NCBI GenBank assembly: GCA_003152595.1 | Contig: PMAM01000059.1 | Span: 3,122-9,135 of the forward strand | Reading direction: 5' to 3' | DNA length: 6,014 bases | Source: Acidobacterium sp. | GTDB lineage: Bacteria; Acidobacteriota; Terriglobia; Terriglobales; Acidobacteriaceae | Part shown: positions 1-5,946 of the stretch, in pieces | Numbering within the stretch: position 1 is the stretch's first letter | Layout: every line of letters begins with the position of its first letter | Program-made: the position numbers and the translations under genes | Notes under the pieces: generated by a model | The model's database searches: none | What the model saw: only the letters and a program-made list of their open reading frames with translations | Told to the model about the DNA's origin: nothing

Positions 1-134
1 GGCGAAGAGACCTTGCTCGGAGCAGCCTGAGTCGCCGCCGTGCTGCCGCCTGTCGACGGCGAAGGGATTTGTTGAGGATAAGACCAGGAGGCGCACGCCA
101 GGAGCGCCACAACAGCGAAGATGCGAACGCGCAA
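1..134 (-). CDS. Exported protein or lipoprotein, N-terminal part only (cut by window edge)
   Basis: Only the first 44 codons are inside the window, so the function cannot be named. The start is TTG at 134-132. It is chosen because GGAGG lies 7 nt upstream (142-146), an in-frame TAA lies at 174-176, and no ATG or GTG falls between that stop and the TTG. The product begins with M-R-V-R, then a hydrophobic run at about residues 5-13 ending LLAC. This fits a short signal peptide with a permissive lipobox (Cys14 as the lipidated residue), although signal peptidase I cleavage a few residues later is also possible. From about residue 19 the chain is rich in Pro, Gln, Ser, Thr, Gly and Ala, as in a flexible linker behind a membrane anchor. 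The gene lies on the same strand as the hopanoid operon but after its terminator, so it is probably transcribed separately. Export is fairly well supported; lipidation is inference. Confidence 0.62.
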   Translation of the reverse strand, partial: MRVRIFAVVALLACASWSYPQQIPSPSTGGSTAATQAAPSKVSS

Positions 135-141
135 AAAGAAG

Positions 142-146
142 CCTCC
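142..146 (-). promoter_or_regulatory. Ribosome binding site fixing the TTG start
   Basis: The minus strand reads GGAGG, a full match to the Shine-Dalgarno core, 7 nt before the TTG at 134-132. It is the main reason to accept a TTG start for the exported protein. No convincing promoter was found between it and the terminator at 233-263. A CTGACA hexamer near 191-196 has no well-spaced -10 partner. Confidence 0.6.
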
Positions 147-232
147 GAAGAAAGGGGAATAAGGCCTGCCTGGTTAGACGTGAAAACGGAGTGTCAGGCT
201 AATGCGATTCCGCAGAACGGGCAGTTCCAGGG

Positions 233-263
233 AAAAAAGCAGGCGCCGCAGCCGCGGCTGCCT
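233..263 (-). terminator. Rho-independent terminator of the hopanoid operon
   Basis: Read on the minus strand, AGGC-A-GCCGC, loop GGCT, then GCGGC-GCCT, form a nine-pair GC-rich stem with one bulged A and a four-base loop. Two bases later six T follow (238-233). The hairpin starts 14 bases past the TAA of the 140-residue gene, where an operon-ending terminator is expected. It separates the four-gene unit from the exported-protein gene to the left. Confidence 0.88.
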
Positions 264-276
264 GAACGGCCAGACG

Positions 277-699
277 TTATAGCTTTTCTGCCTCGATCCC
301 GATGTTTTTCTCCCCGGCGGCTTTCTTCTCCCAGTACTTCCGCACCCAGGCTTCGAACGTCTTCCCTGCCGCATTGTCGCGGCCGGTAAACGCGAGTGCA
401 GCGATGTCGGCATAGGGGATTGTCAGCTTCGTGCGCTGGCCGGACGGCATCACCCGGACCGCGGAATCCTGCAGTCCCGCGCCGGTGCGCCGGTCGAAGA
501 CGTAGCCGTGTACCACGTCGCCGTTTTTCAACGTCAGCGTCACGTCGCCGCGATAATCGAACGCCTTCTCCAGCGCCTGTCGAATCTCGGCGTCACTCGC
601 CAGCGACGGAATCCAGCCTTCGAGCTGCTCGCGCTCACGGCCAGCCATCACTTCGACAGCGTTGGGATCGACCGTTGTATTCGCTGCGCTGTTGATCAT
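277..699 (-). CDS. Uncharacterised 140-residue protein coupled to hpnH
   Basis: I do not recognise a named family with certainty. The protein has three visible parts. Residues 14-48 look helical and highly charged. Residues 50-108 look like a small beta barrel: a strand-turn-strand (VTLTLKNGDVVHGYVF), then a strand around VRVMP, and a strand pair around LTIPYADIAALAFTGRD. Residues 111-130 form an amphipathic basic helix with aromatic residues (TFEAWVRKYWEKK). The barrel resembles Sm-like or SH3-like folds that carry a short strand-turn-strand 'NGDVVHGYV' element; this is inference. There is no signal peptide, membrane segment or cysteine, so a soluble cytoplasmic protein is expected. The ATG overlaps the hpnH stop codon as ATGA (696-699), and AGAGGG lies 9 nt upstream, so translation is probably coupled to hpnH. 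It is the last gene before the terminator. A role tied to hopanoid side-chain formation or its control is suggested by position only. Confidence 0.86.
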   Translation of the reverse strand: MINSAANTTVDPNAVEVMAGREREQLEGWIPSLASDAEIRQALEKAFDYRGDVTLTLKNGDVVHGYVFDRRTGAGLQDSAVRVMPSGQRTKLTIPYADIAALAFTGRDNAAGKTFEAWVRKYWEKKAAGEKNIGIEAEKL

Positions 700-1832
700 G
701 CGTGAGTTCCCTCTTCGACCCTGACCTTCGTCTCAATCTGAGACGAAATCTGCACGAGCGGATTGAAGCTGTGCGCCGGCTTCACAGGCTCGTTCAGCAG
801 ATCCAGCGCGCCCTTGTCCGGATACCGATTGATCATCGCCTTCGCGGTCTCCCACAGGCCCTTGAGCGACCCGAAGGTGTAGTTGACCGCCGTGCCTTCG
901 TAGCCGGAGTGCACCATGCAGTTCGCGCACTTCGGATTGCCGCTCTCGGTGCCGTAGTTCTCCCACTGCGTCGACTCGATCAGCTCCTGGAATGTATCGG
1001 CGTATCCGTCCTGCAGCAGGTAGCAGGGTCTCTGCCAGCCGAAGATGCTGAACGTCGGCATTGCCCACGGCGTGCAGTGGAAGTCGCGCTTGCCCATGAT
1101 GAATTCGAGATAGAGGTAGTTCGCGTTGAACTTCCAGCTCTTCTTCCGGTTCGACAGGATCGCCCGAAACAGGCGCCGCGAACGAGCCCGGCCGAGGAAA
1201 TGTTTCTGATCCGGCGCCTTCTCGTAGGTGTAGCCCGGCGCGACCATCATCGCCTCAACGCCCACCGTCATCAGATCGTCGAAGTGCCCGCGCACGGAGT
1301 TGGGATCGGCTCCGTCGAACAGCGTGGTATTCGTCGTGACGCGGAATCCGCCTGCCACCGCAGCCTTGATCCCTTCCATCGCGATGTCGTAGCCGCCCTC
1401 ACGGCATACGGAAAAGTCGTGGTGTTCGCGCTGCCCGTCGAGGTGCACCGAGAACGACAGATACTTGCTCGGCTTGAACAGGTGAAGTTTTTCTTTCAGA
1501 AGCAGCGCGTTCGTACACAAATAAATGTACTTCTTCCGCGCAACGAGGCCCTCAACGATCTTATCGATCTGCGGATGCAGCAGCGGCTCACCGCCTGGAA
1601 TAGAGACCATCGGCGTGCCCGACTCCTCAATCGCGCGGAAGCACTCCTCCGGGCTCAGTTCCTGCTTGAGGATGTGCGGCGGGTATTGAATTTTGCCGCA
1701 GCCGGCGCACGCCAGGTTGCAGCGGAAGAGCGGCTCCAGCATGGTTACCAGAGGAAATTTCTTTCGGCCTTTCAGTTTCTGCTTCAGGACGTAGGTTGCT
1801 ACCGTCCATGCCTGCGATACAGGTACCGCCAT
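696..1832 (-). CDS. hpnH: HpnH, adenosyl-hopene transferase (radical SAM)
   Basis: HpnH is a radical SAM enzyme that joins the 5'-deoxyadenosyl group to diploptene, giving adenosylhopane, the first step toward extended C35 hopanoids. The 378-residue product matches the family's usual length. The radical SAM signature CNLACAGC carries Cys38, Cys42 and Cys45, which should bind the 4Fe-4S cluster. GGEP at residues 80-83 is the SAM-binding motif, within IPGGEPLLHP. The C-terminal part has the family's extra conserved cysteines, in FHCTPW, RPCYLL and PKCANCMVHSGYE, which match the HpnH-specific C-terminal domain. The ATG start is supported by GAGAGGA ending 8 nt upstream (1841-1847). The gene follows the cyclase by 68 bp and overlaps the next gene by 4 bp. 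All key residues are present and nothing suggests decay. The identification is by motif and overall pattern, reinforced by the adjacent cyclase. Confidence 0.95.
   Translation of the reverse strand: MAVPVSQAWTVATYVLKQKLKGRKKFPLVTMLEPLFRCNLACAGCGKIQYPPHILKQELSPEECFRAIEESGTPMVSIPGGEPLLHPQIDKIVEGLVARKKYIYLCTNALLLKEKLHLFKPSKYLSFSVHLDGQREHHDFSVCREGGYDIAMEGIKAAVAGGFRVTTNTTLFDGADPNSVRGHFDDLMTVGVEAMMVAPGYTYEKAPDQKHFLGRARSRRLFRAILSNRKKSWKFNANYLYLEFIMGKRDFHCTPWAMPTFSIFGWQRPCYLLQDGYADTFQELIESTQWENYGTESGNPKCANCMVHSGYEGTAVNYTFGSLKGLWETAKAMINRYPDKGALDLLNEPVKPAHSFNPLVQISSQIETKVRVEEGTHA
709..714 (-). promoter_or_regulatory. Ribosome binding site inside the hpnH 3' end
   Basis: The minus strand reads AGAGGG 9 nt before the ATG at 699-697, inside the last codons of hpnH. 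Together with the ATGA overlap it supports the ATG start of the 140-residue gene and reinitiation by ribosomes finishing hpnH. Confidence 0.6.
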
Positions 1833-1840
1833 TGAAGAAA

Positions 1841-1847
1841 TCCTCTC
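1841..1847 (-). promoter_or_regulatory. Ribosome binding site of hpnH
   Basis: The minus strand reads GAGAGGA, with the AGGA core 8 nt before the hpnH ATG at 1832. It is the clearest Shine-Dalgarno in the operon and contrasts with the weak sites ahead of ispH and the cyclase. It supports independent, efficient initiation of hpnH. Confidence 0.6.
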
Positions 1848-1872
1848 TTCGTATCAAACTCAAAATCGTGCG

Positions 1873-1898
1873 AACCAGATTCCGGGTTTGGCCTGGTT
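1873..1898 (-). repeat. Inverted repeat between the cyclase gene and hpnH
   Basis: AACCAG at 1873-1878 and CTGGTT at 1893-1898 are perfect complements separated by 14 bases, with a possible inner CC/GG pairing. The hairpin would begin just after the cyclase stop codon. No T run follows on the minus strand, so it is not a convincing terminator. It could stabilise or process the mRNA between the two genes, or be chance. Confidence 0.3.
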
Positions 1899-1900
1899 TG

Positions 1901-3973
1901 TTAATCAGCCTTCTGCATGGTCCGCTTGTAATTCGTCAGCGCCAGCAACGCGAAATAGTCCCGGTACAGCGGATACGCCAGGTAGAACACCCGCGGAAAA
2001 CCTGTGCCGGTGTAAATCGCCTGACGCGTTTTGCCCTCGCCGGTGCTCTCATCCCACGAGCCGTCCGCCTGTTGCCGGGCCAATAGCCATTTGATGCCCT
2101 TCGCGACCGAGTCGCTCCGCGTATCGCCGGCGGCCAGGAGTCCGAGAATTCCCCACGCTGTCTGCGAAGGCGTACTCACGCCTACACCACGCGTGGCCGG
2201 ATCGTCGTAGCTGTGGCAGCTCTCGCCCCATCCACCGTCCGCATTTTGCACCGAGCGAATCCACTCCGCCGCCTGCTGGATTTCGGGCTCGTGATTCCAG
2301 ATACCCATGGCTTCAAGGCCGCGCAGAACCAGGTACGTTCCGTACAGATAATTCACGCCCCAGCGCCCGAACCAGCTGCCGTCGGGCTCCTGCTCGGAGA
2401 AGATGAACTTGATCGCCTTCTCCACGCGCCGGTCTTTGCGCGTGTAGCCATAGGTCGCCAGCATCTCCAGAACGCGCCCCGTGATGTCGACGGTCGGCGG
2501 ATCGAGCATGGCGTTGTGGTCCGCGAAGGGGATGTGCTGGAAGATCATCTTCGTGTTGTCTTTGTCGAAGCTGCCCCATCCGCCGTTTTTGCACTGCATC
2601 GAGAAGACCCACTCGATGGCGCGCTGGCAGACGTCATAGTGATAGCGCTCGCGGGGATTATCGACCTTGTTCAGAGCAAGAAGAACCTGCGCTGTATCAT
2701 CGACATCCGGGTAGAACTCATTGTTGTACTCGAAGTACCATCCGCCCGGTGCCGCACCCCGGTCCTTCACCGCCCAGTCGCCCTTGTGCCGCACTTCCTT
2801 GGAGAGCATCCAGTCCACCGCCTTCAACAGGCGCGGATCCTTGCGATCGAGGCCCGCCTCGCCCAGGGCGTAGACGGCCTGCGCCGTGTCCCATACCGGC
2901 GACATGCAGGGCTGCATACGGAAGGTGGGCATCGGGTAGTCGGTGGTGCCGTTCGGCGCGTCGATGCCCAGCTTCTCGAACTCGTCCATCGCCCGGATCA
3001 CCTGCGGATCGTCAAGCGAGTAGCCCAGGCAGCGCAGCGCGATGATCGAGTTCAGAATGGCCGGATAGATGGCGCCCAGACCGTCGGACATCTCCAGCCG
3101 CTCCAGCATCCACTTCTGCGCCTTCTTCAACGCCATGGAGCGCAGGGGACGGATGTGAATGCGCTCGAACCAGTGGGTCACGCGGTCAAGAAAGATGAAG
3201 AAATTGCGCCAGCTGACGATCTGGTCCCGGTCCCATCGCAGGCTCAGGTCGGCATTTTCACGGCCCCCGACGAACAGCTCGCTGATTCCGTGCTCCGCGG
3301 GGATCTTCTTGAATGGCTTTTTGGCGTAGGCGATCGAGAGCGGGACGAGAATGCCGCGGGACCAGGCGGAGATCTCGTAAATGTTGAAGTAGAACCATCT
3401 CGGAAACAGCACAATCTCCGGCGGGATCGCGGGCACGAAATTGTACTCGTACTGGCCGAGCGCGCAGAGATAGATTTTAGTAAAGGTGTTGCAGGCCACC
3501 ACGCCGCCGTGCGCGAGGATCCACTCGCGCGTCTGGGCCATATGCGGCTCGTCGGCGGAGACGCCCATGAGCTTGTTCGCGAAGTAGCACTTGACCGACA
3601 GGCTGATGTTCCCGGGGCCGCCAGGATATAGCGACCAGCTCCCGTCGTTGTTGCGGTAGCGCATGATCTCGTTCAGCGCCCGCTCCATTTTTCCCTGATT
3701 GCCGGTTCCCAGCAGAACGTGCAGGAAGATGTAATCGGCCTCCAGCATCGAGTCGCCTTCCAGCTCCCCGCACCAATGCCCTTCCCACTGCTGCATGCCC
3801 AGCACGGCGTCCCGCGAGCGCTCGATGGCACGCGTTACGTCTTCGAGGGCGGCGTCGATCCGTCCAAATTTGATGGGAGTGGCCGTGCCGCTTCCCGGCC
3901 TTTCGACAGCAGATGGGCCGTCGAGGCTCTTGGTAATCAATTCTGGCCGGGCGGCTGGAAGTGGTGTGCTCAT
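1901..3973 (-). CDS. shc: Squalene-hopene cyclase
   Basis: This cyclase converts squalene to hopene and hopanol in one proton-started polycyclisation, at the membrane surface. It is the committed step of hopanoid synthesis. The 690-residue chain fits the family (about 630-720). The catalytic acid motif DVDDTA is at residues 423-428. QW repeats of the Q-x-x-x-G-x-W type are visible at about residues 61-67, 460-466, 528-534, 576-582 and 634-640, with a variant ending GSW at 111-113. A late GTGFP and aromatic-rich stretch (656-672) is also typical. The first 40 residues or so are a poorly conserved, probably flexible leader. The ATG is kept as the start because the next methionine, at residue 60, would remove the first QW motif. 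The ribosome binding site is weak: the purine-rich GAAGAGAGAG lies too far upstream. It follows ispH by 50 bp without a terminator. hpnF is a synonym. Confidence 0.97.
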   Translation of the reverse strand: MSTPLPAARPELITKSLDGPSAVERPGSGTATPIKFGRIDAALEDVTRAIERSRDAVLGMQQWEGHWCGELEGDSMLEADYIFLHVLLGTGNQGKMERALNEIMRYRNNDGSWSLYPGGPGNISLSVKCYFANKLMGVSADEPHMAQTREWILAHGGVVACNTFTKIYLCALGQYEYNFVPAIPPEIVLFPRWFYFNIYEISAWSRGILVPLSIAYAKKPFKKIPAEHGISELFVGGRENADLSLRWDRDQIVSWRNFFIFLDRVTHWFERIHIRPLRSMALKKAQKWMLERLEMSDGLGAIYPAILNSIIALRCLGYSLDDPQVIRAMDEFEKLGIDAPNGTTDYPMPTFRMQPCMSPVWDTAQAVYALGEAGLDRKDPRLLKAVDWMLSKEVRHKGDWAVKDRGAAPGGWYFEYNNEFYPDVDDTAQVLLALNKVDNPRERYHYDVCQRAIEWVFSMQCKNGGWGSFDKDNTKMIFQHIPFADHNAMLDPPTVDITGRVLEMLATYGYTRKDRRVEKAIKFIFSEQEPDGSWFGRWGVNYLYGTYLVLRGLEAMGIWNHEPEIQQAAEWIRSVQNADGGWGESCHSYDDPATRGVGVSTPSQTAWGILGLLAAGDTRSDSVAKGIKWLLARQQADGSWDESTGEGKTRQAIYTGTGFPRVFYLAYPLYRDYFALLALTNYKRTMQKAD

Positions 3974-4023
3974 ATCGTCCGAGAAAACCGCTCTCTCTTC
4001 AGTGCGATGCCCGTAATCGTTGG

Positions 4024-5049
4024 TTAGACTCCCGCCGCAGTTGTGGGCGGGGCCGACTGGATGGCCTGCACGATCTCCGGAGGAAGCCCAAACCGGACGT
4101 TTTCCGGCATGACCTCAACTTCCTCGACGGTTCCGAAGCCGTTGCTCTTCAGATAGTCAATGACGCCTTCGACCAGAATTTCCGGCGCCGATGCGCCCGC
4201 CGTGACCGCGACGTTTTGCACGCTCTTCAGCCATGCCGGATCGATCGCCTCGGCGTTGTCGATCAGGTGGCCCTGCGTGCCCAGATTGCGCGAAACTTCC
4301 ACGAGCCGGTTCGAGTTCGAGCTGTTGTTCGAACCCACCACCAGCACCAGGTCCGCGCTGTGCGCCACGTTTTTCACCGCGACCTGCCGATTCTCGGTCG
4401 CGTAGCAAATGTCCTGCGAATGCGGTCCGACAATCTTTGGGAACTTGATTTTCAGCGCCTGGATGATGTCCCGGGACTCGTCGAGCGACAGCGTGGTCTG
4501 GGTCAGGTACGCCACGTGCTCCGGATCCGGAACCTCCAGCGTCTGCACCTCTTCCACGCTCGAGACCACCTGGGTGACGTCGGGCGCCTCGCCCAGCGTG
4601 CCTTCAATCTCGTCGTGGTCGCGGTGCCCGATGAGCACCAACGAGTAGCCCTGCTTGGCGAACTTTACGGCTTCGACGTGGACCTTGGTCACCAGTGGGC
4701 AGGTCGCGTCGATCACCTTCAGCTTTTGCTTCCTGGACTCTTCGCGGACCGCCGGCGACACGCCGTGTGCGGAGTAGATCACCCGCGCGCCTTCGGGCAC
4801 CTGGTGGATGTCGTCGACAAAAATGGCGCCCTTTTCCGCCAGCTCATTCACTACAAAGCGGTTGTGGACGATCTCTTTGCGGACGTAGATGGGCGCGCCA
4901 AAGGTCTCCAGCGCAATCCTGACGATGTCGATGGCCCGCACTACGCCCGCGCAGAACCCGCGGGGTTTCAGCAGCAGTACACGCTTTTCCCCGGGTCCGG
5001 ACGCCGCACGCTGGGGAGCGACAGGTGTCTCCGTGATGACGGTGCTCAC
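4024..5049 (-). CDS. ispH: IspH, HMBPP reductase (MEP pathway, last step)
   Basis: IspH (LytB) is the cytoplasmic iron-sulfur enzyme that reduces HMBPP to IPP and DMAPP, ending the MEP pathway. The 341-residue product holds the three cluster cysteines: Cys33 in PRGFCAGV, Cys117 in DATCPLV and Cys215 in DICYAT. Substrate-pocket motifs are also present: VHN (His62), AHGVS (His95), HDEIEGT (His145, Glu147), SNNSSNSNRL and TAGASAPE. About 20 residues precede the region where E. coli IspH begins. The start is GTG at 5049-5047; no ATG, GTG or TTG lies in frame between it and the conserved PRGFC region. No Shine-Dalgarno precedes it, and the TATAAT at 5057-5062 would place transcription start at or next to the GTG, so the mRNA may be leaderless. 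It is the first gene of the operon and supplies precursors to the cyclase branch. It is probably the cell's essential copy, but this cannot be seen here. Confidence 0.97.
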   Translation of the reverse strand: MSTVITETPVAPQRAASGPGEKRVLLLKPRGFCAGVVRAIDIVRIALETFGAPIYVRKEIVHNRFVVNELAEKGAIFVDDIHQVPEGARVIYSAHGVSPAVREESRKQKLKVIDATCPLVTKVHVEAVKFAKQGYSLVLIGHRDHDEIEGTLGEAPDVTQVVSSVEEVQTLEVPDPEHVAYLTQTTLSLDESRDIIQALKIKFPKIVGPHSQDICYATENRQVAVKNVAHSADLVLVVGSNNSSNSNRLVEVSRNLGTQGHLIDNAEAIDPAWLKSVQNVAVTAGASAPEILVEGVIDYLKSNGFGTVEEVEVMPENVRFGLPPEIVQAIQSAPPTTAAGV

Positions 5050-5056
5050 GTTCTTT

Positions 5057-5062
5057 ATTATA
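5057..5062 (-). promoter_or_regulatory. -10 element of the ispH-shc-hpnH operon promoter
   Basis: The minus strand reads a perfect TATAAT. The usual spacing puts the transcription start at about 5050-5051, one or two bases before the GTG of ispH. No good TTGACA stands 16-18 bp upstream; the region there reads GGCTCC. The promoter may therefore need an activator or use another sigma factor with a strong -10. A dyad at 5072-5104 covers the -35 region. Confidence 0.55.
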
Positions 5063-5071
5063 CCGTGAATA

Positions 5072-5104
5072 ACGCCAAAGGAGCCTGGCGGCAGGTCTTG
5101 GCGT
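5072..5104. repeat. Dyad symmetry in the ispH/yceH divergent gap
   Basis: ACGCCAA at 5072-5078 and TTGGCGT at 5098-5104 are perfect 7-bp inverted arms. Between them CCTG (5084-5087) and CAGG (5092-5095) can pair around GCGG. On the minus strand the dyad overlaps the -35 region of the ispH promoter. On the plus strand it lies about 75 bp before yceH. It could be an operator for either direction or a leader hairpin for yceH. Confidence 0.4.
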
Positions 5105-5180
5105 CCGGTGCCTGGGCAGGTTCATCCGATACCGTAAACTCAGATCGTTCGCAGCGATTGACCCACCAGCCTCTCCTCCT

Positions 5181-5834
5181 ATGTCCATCCATCTCTCCCC
5201 CATCGAAGCGCGCGTCCTCGGCTCCCTGATCGAGAAAGAAGCCACCACGCCTGAGTATTACCCGCTCTCGCTCAACGCGCTCGTGAATGCCTGCAATCAG
5301 AAGAACAACCGCGAGCCGGTGATGCAGCTCAATGAGGACGAGGTGCGCCAGGGCCTGCACCGCCTGCAGGACCAGAACCTCGCCGCGGCCGTCCACGACA
5401 GCCGCGTGACCAAATACGAGCACCGTCTCCAGGAAGTCCTGAACCTGACCCGCGGCGAAATCGCCGTCCTCTGTGTGCTCCTGCTGCGCGGCCCGCAAAC
5501 TCCGGGCGAGATGCGCGGGCGAACCGAGCGCATGCATCGCTTCGAGGAGATTGGCGACGTCCTCAGCGCGCTCGACAAGATGGCCCAGTACGATCCGCCG
5601 CTGGCGACGGCTCTGCCGCGGCAGTCCGGCTCGCGCGAGATTCGCTATGCGCATCTGCTCTCGGGCCAGCCCGACTTGTCGCAACTGAGCCCTCCGGCCT
5701 CCGAATCTGCAACGACGCGCCAGTCCGCCGACGACAGCCGCCTCTCGCAGCTGGAAGCCGAAGTCGCCTCTCTCCGCGAGCAAATCGCCGAACTCAAAGC
5801 TGAGATCGCTGCTCTCTCGATAGCTCGTTCCTGA
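5181..5834 (+). CDS. yceH: YceH-family protein (DUF480), two winged-helix domains
   Basis: The 217-residue product matches the YceH (DUF480) family in length (E. coli about 215) and sequence, with the family-typical opening LSPIEARVLGSLIEKE and later YYPLSLNALVNACNQK. The biochemical role of the family is not established. Its structure consists of tandem winged-helix domains, here about residues 5-85 and 90-160, including an LRGPQTPGE turn and MHRF motif. The C-terminus is a clear coiled coil: Leu, Val or Ile at 188, 191, 195, 198, 202, 205, 209 and 212 give four heptads, which suggests oligomerisation. A Ser/Thr/Pro-rich linker (about 165-185) precedes it. The ATG is preceded by a pyrimidine-rich stretch (CTCTCCTCCT), with no Shine-Dalgarno and no clear promoter. 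The gene is divergent from ispH and probably not part of the hopanoid pathway. Confidence 0.93.
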   Translation: MSIHLSPIEARVLGSLIEKEATTPEYYPLSLNALVNACNQKNNREPVMQLNEDEVRQGLHRLQDQNLAAAVHDSRVTKYEHRLQEVLNLTRGEIAVLCVLLLRGPQTPGEMRGRTERMHRFEEIGDVLSALDKMAQYDPPLATALPRQSGSREIRYAHLLSGQPDLSQLSPPASESATTRQSADDSRLSQLEAEVASLREQIAELKAEIAALSIARS

Positions 5835-5860
5835 TCGGAACGCCGAGCGGGGACCCACTC

Positions 5861-5902
5861 CCTGCAACCTGTGCCCTGTAACCTGTCCCCTGCAAATGTG
5901 AC
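5861..5902. repeat. Degenerate 14-bp tandem repeat, about three units
   Basis: Units starting at 5861, 5875 and 5889 begin CCTGCAA, CCTGTAA and CCTGCAA. The first two units match at 12 of 14 positions; the third fits with a small indel. A related copy, CTCCCTGCCAACCTGT at 5927-5942, differs from 5858-5872 by one inserted base. The 112-bp gap after yceH is thus largely built from this CCTGxAACCTGT-like word. No rho-independent terminator was found in it. Confidence 0.55.
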
Positions 5903-5932
5903 TCCCATCACATCCGCCCCGGCCCGCTCCCT

Positions 5933-5946
5933 GCCAACCTGTTGGC
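5933..5946. repeat. 14-bp palindrome touching the radical SAM start codon
   Basis: GCCAAC-CT-GTTGGC has perfect 6-bp arms and ends on the base before the ATG at 5947. It occupies the place where a ribosome binding site would be, and no Shine-Dalgarno is visible. It could be an operator, an RNA hairpin limiting initiation, or an end product of the neighbouring repeat family. Confidence 0.45.

Noticed and set aside
135..232. Possible promoter for the exported-protein gene, with CTGACA near 191-196 as a -35
   Set aside because: The sequence 15-18 bp downstream (TAACCA or ACCAGG) is a poor -10, so the pair is not convincing.
69..389. 106-codon plus-strand open frame at the left end
   Set aside because: It runs through the terminator and into the antisense of the 140-residue gene, and its product is Arg/Pro/Ser-rich with no domain. 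The minus strand offers a better-supported exported protein.
702..1835. 377-codon plus-strand open frame covering all of hpnH
   Set aside because: It mirrors hpnH codon by codon, its product is Arg/Leu/Val-rich with no recognisable domain, and the opposite strand has full radical SAM motifs. It is a product of high GC at third positions.
2213..3631. 472-codon plus-strand open frame inside shc
   Set aside because: The opposite strand encodes an intact squalene-hopene cyclase with DXDD and QW motifs. The antisense product has no recognisable domain and no start signals.
5098..5140. Possible yceH promoter: TTGGCG near 5098 and TAAACT near 5135
   Set aside because: The spacing is about 31 bp, far too long, and no other pairing gives two acceptable hexamers. 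The yceH promoter stays unassigned.
3961..5229. 422-codon plus-strand open frame opposite ispH and overlapping the yceH start
   Set aside because: It crosses the divergent promoter region and overlaps yceH in another frame, and its product has no family features. It is a shadow of ispH.
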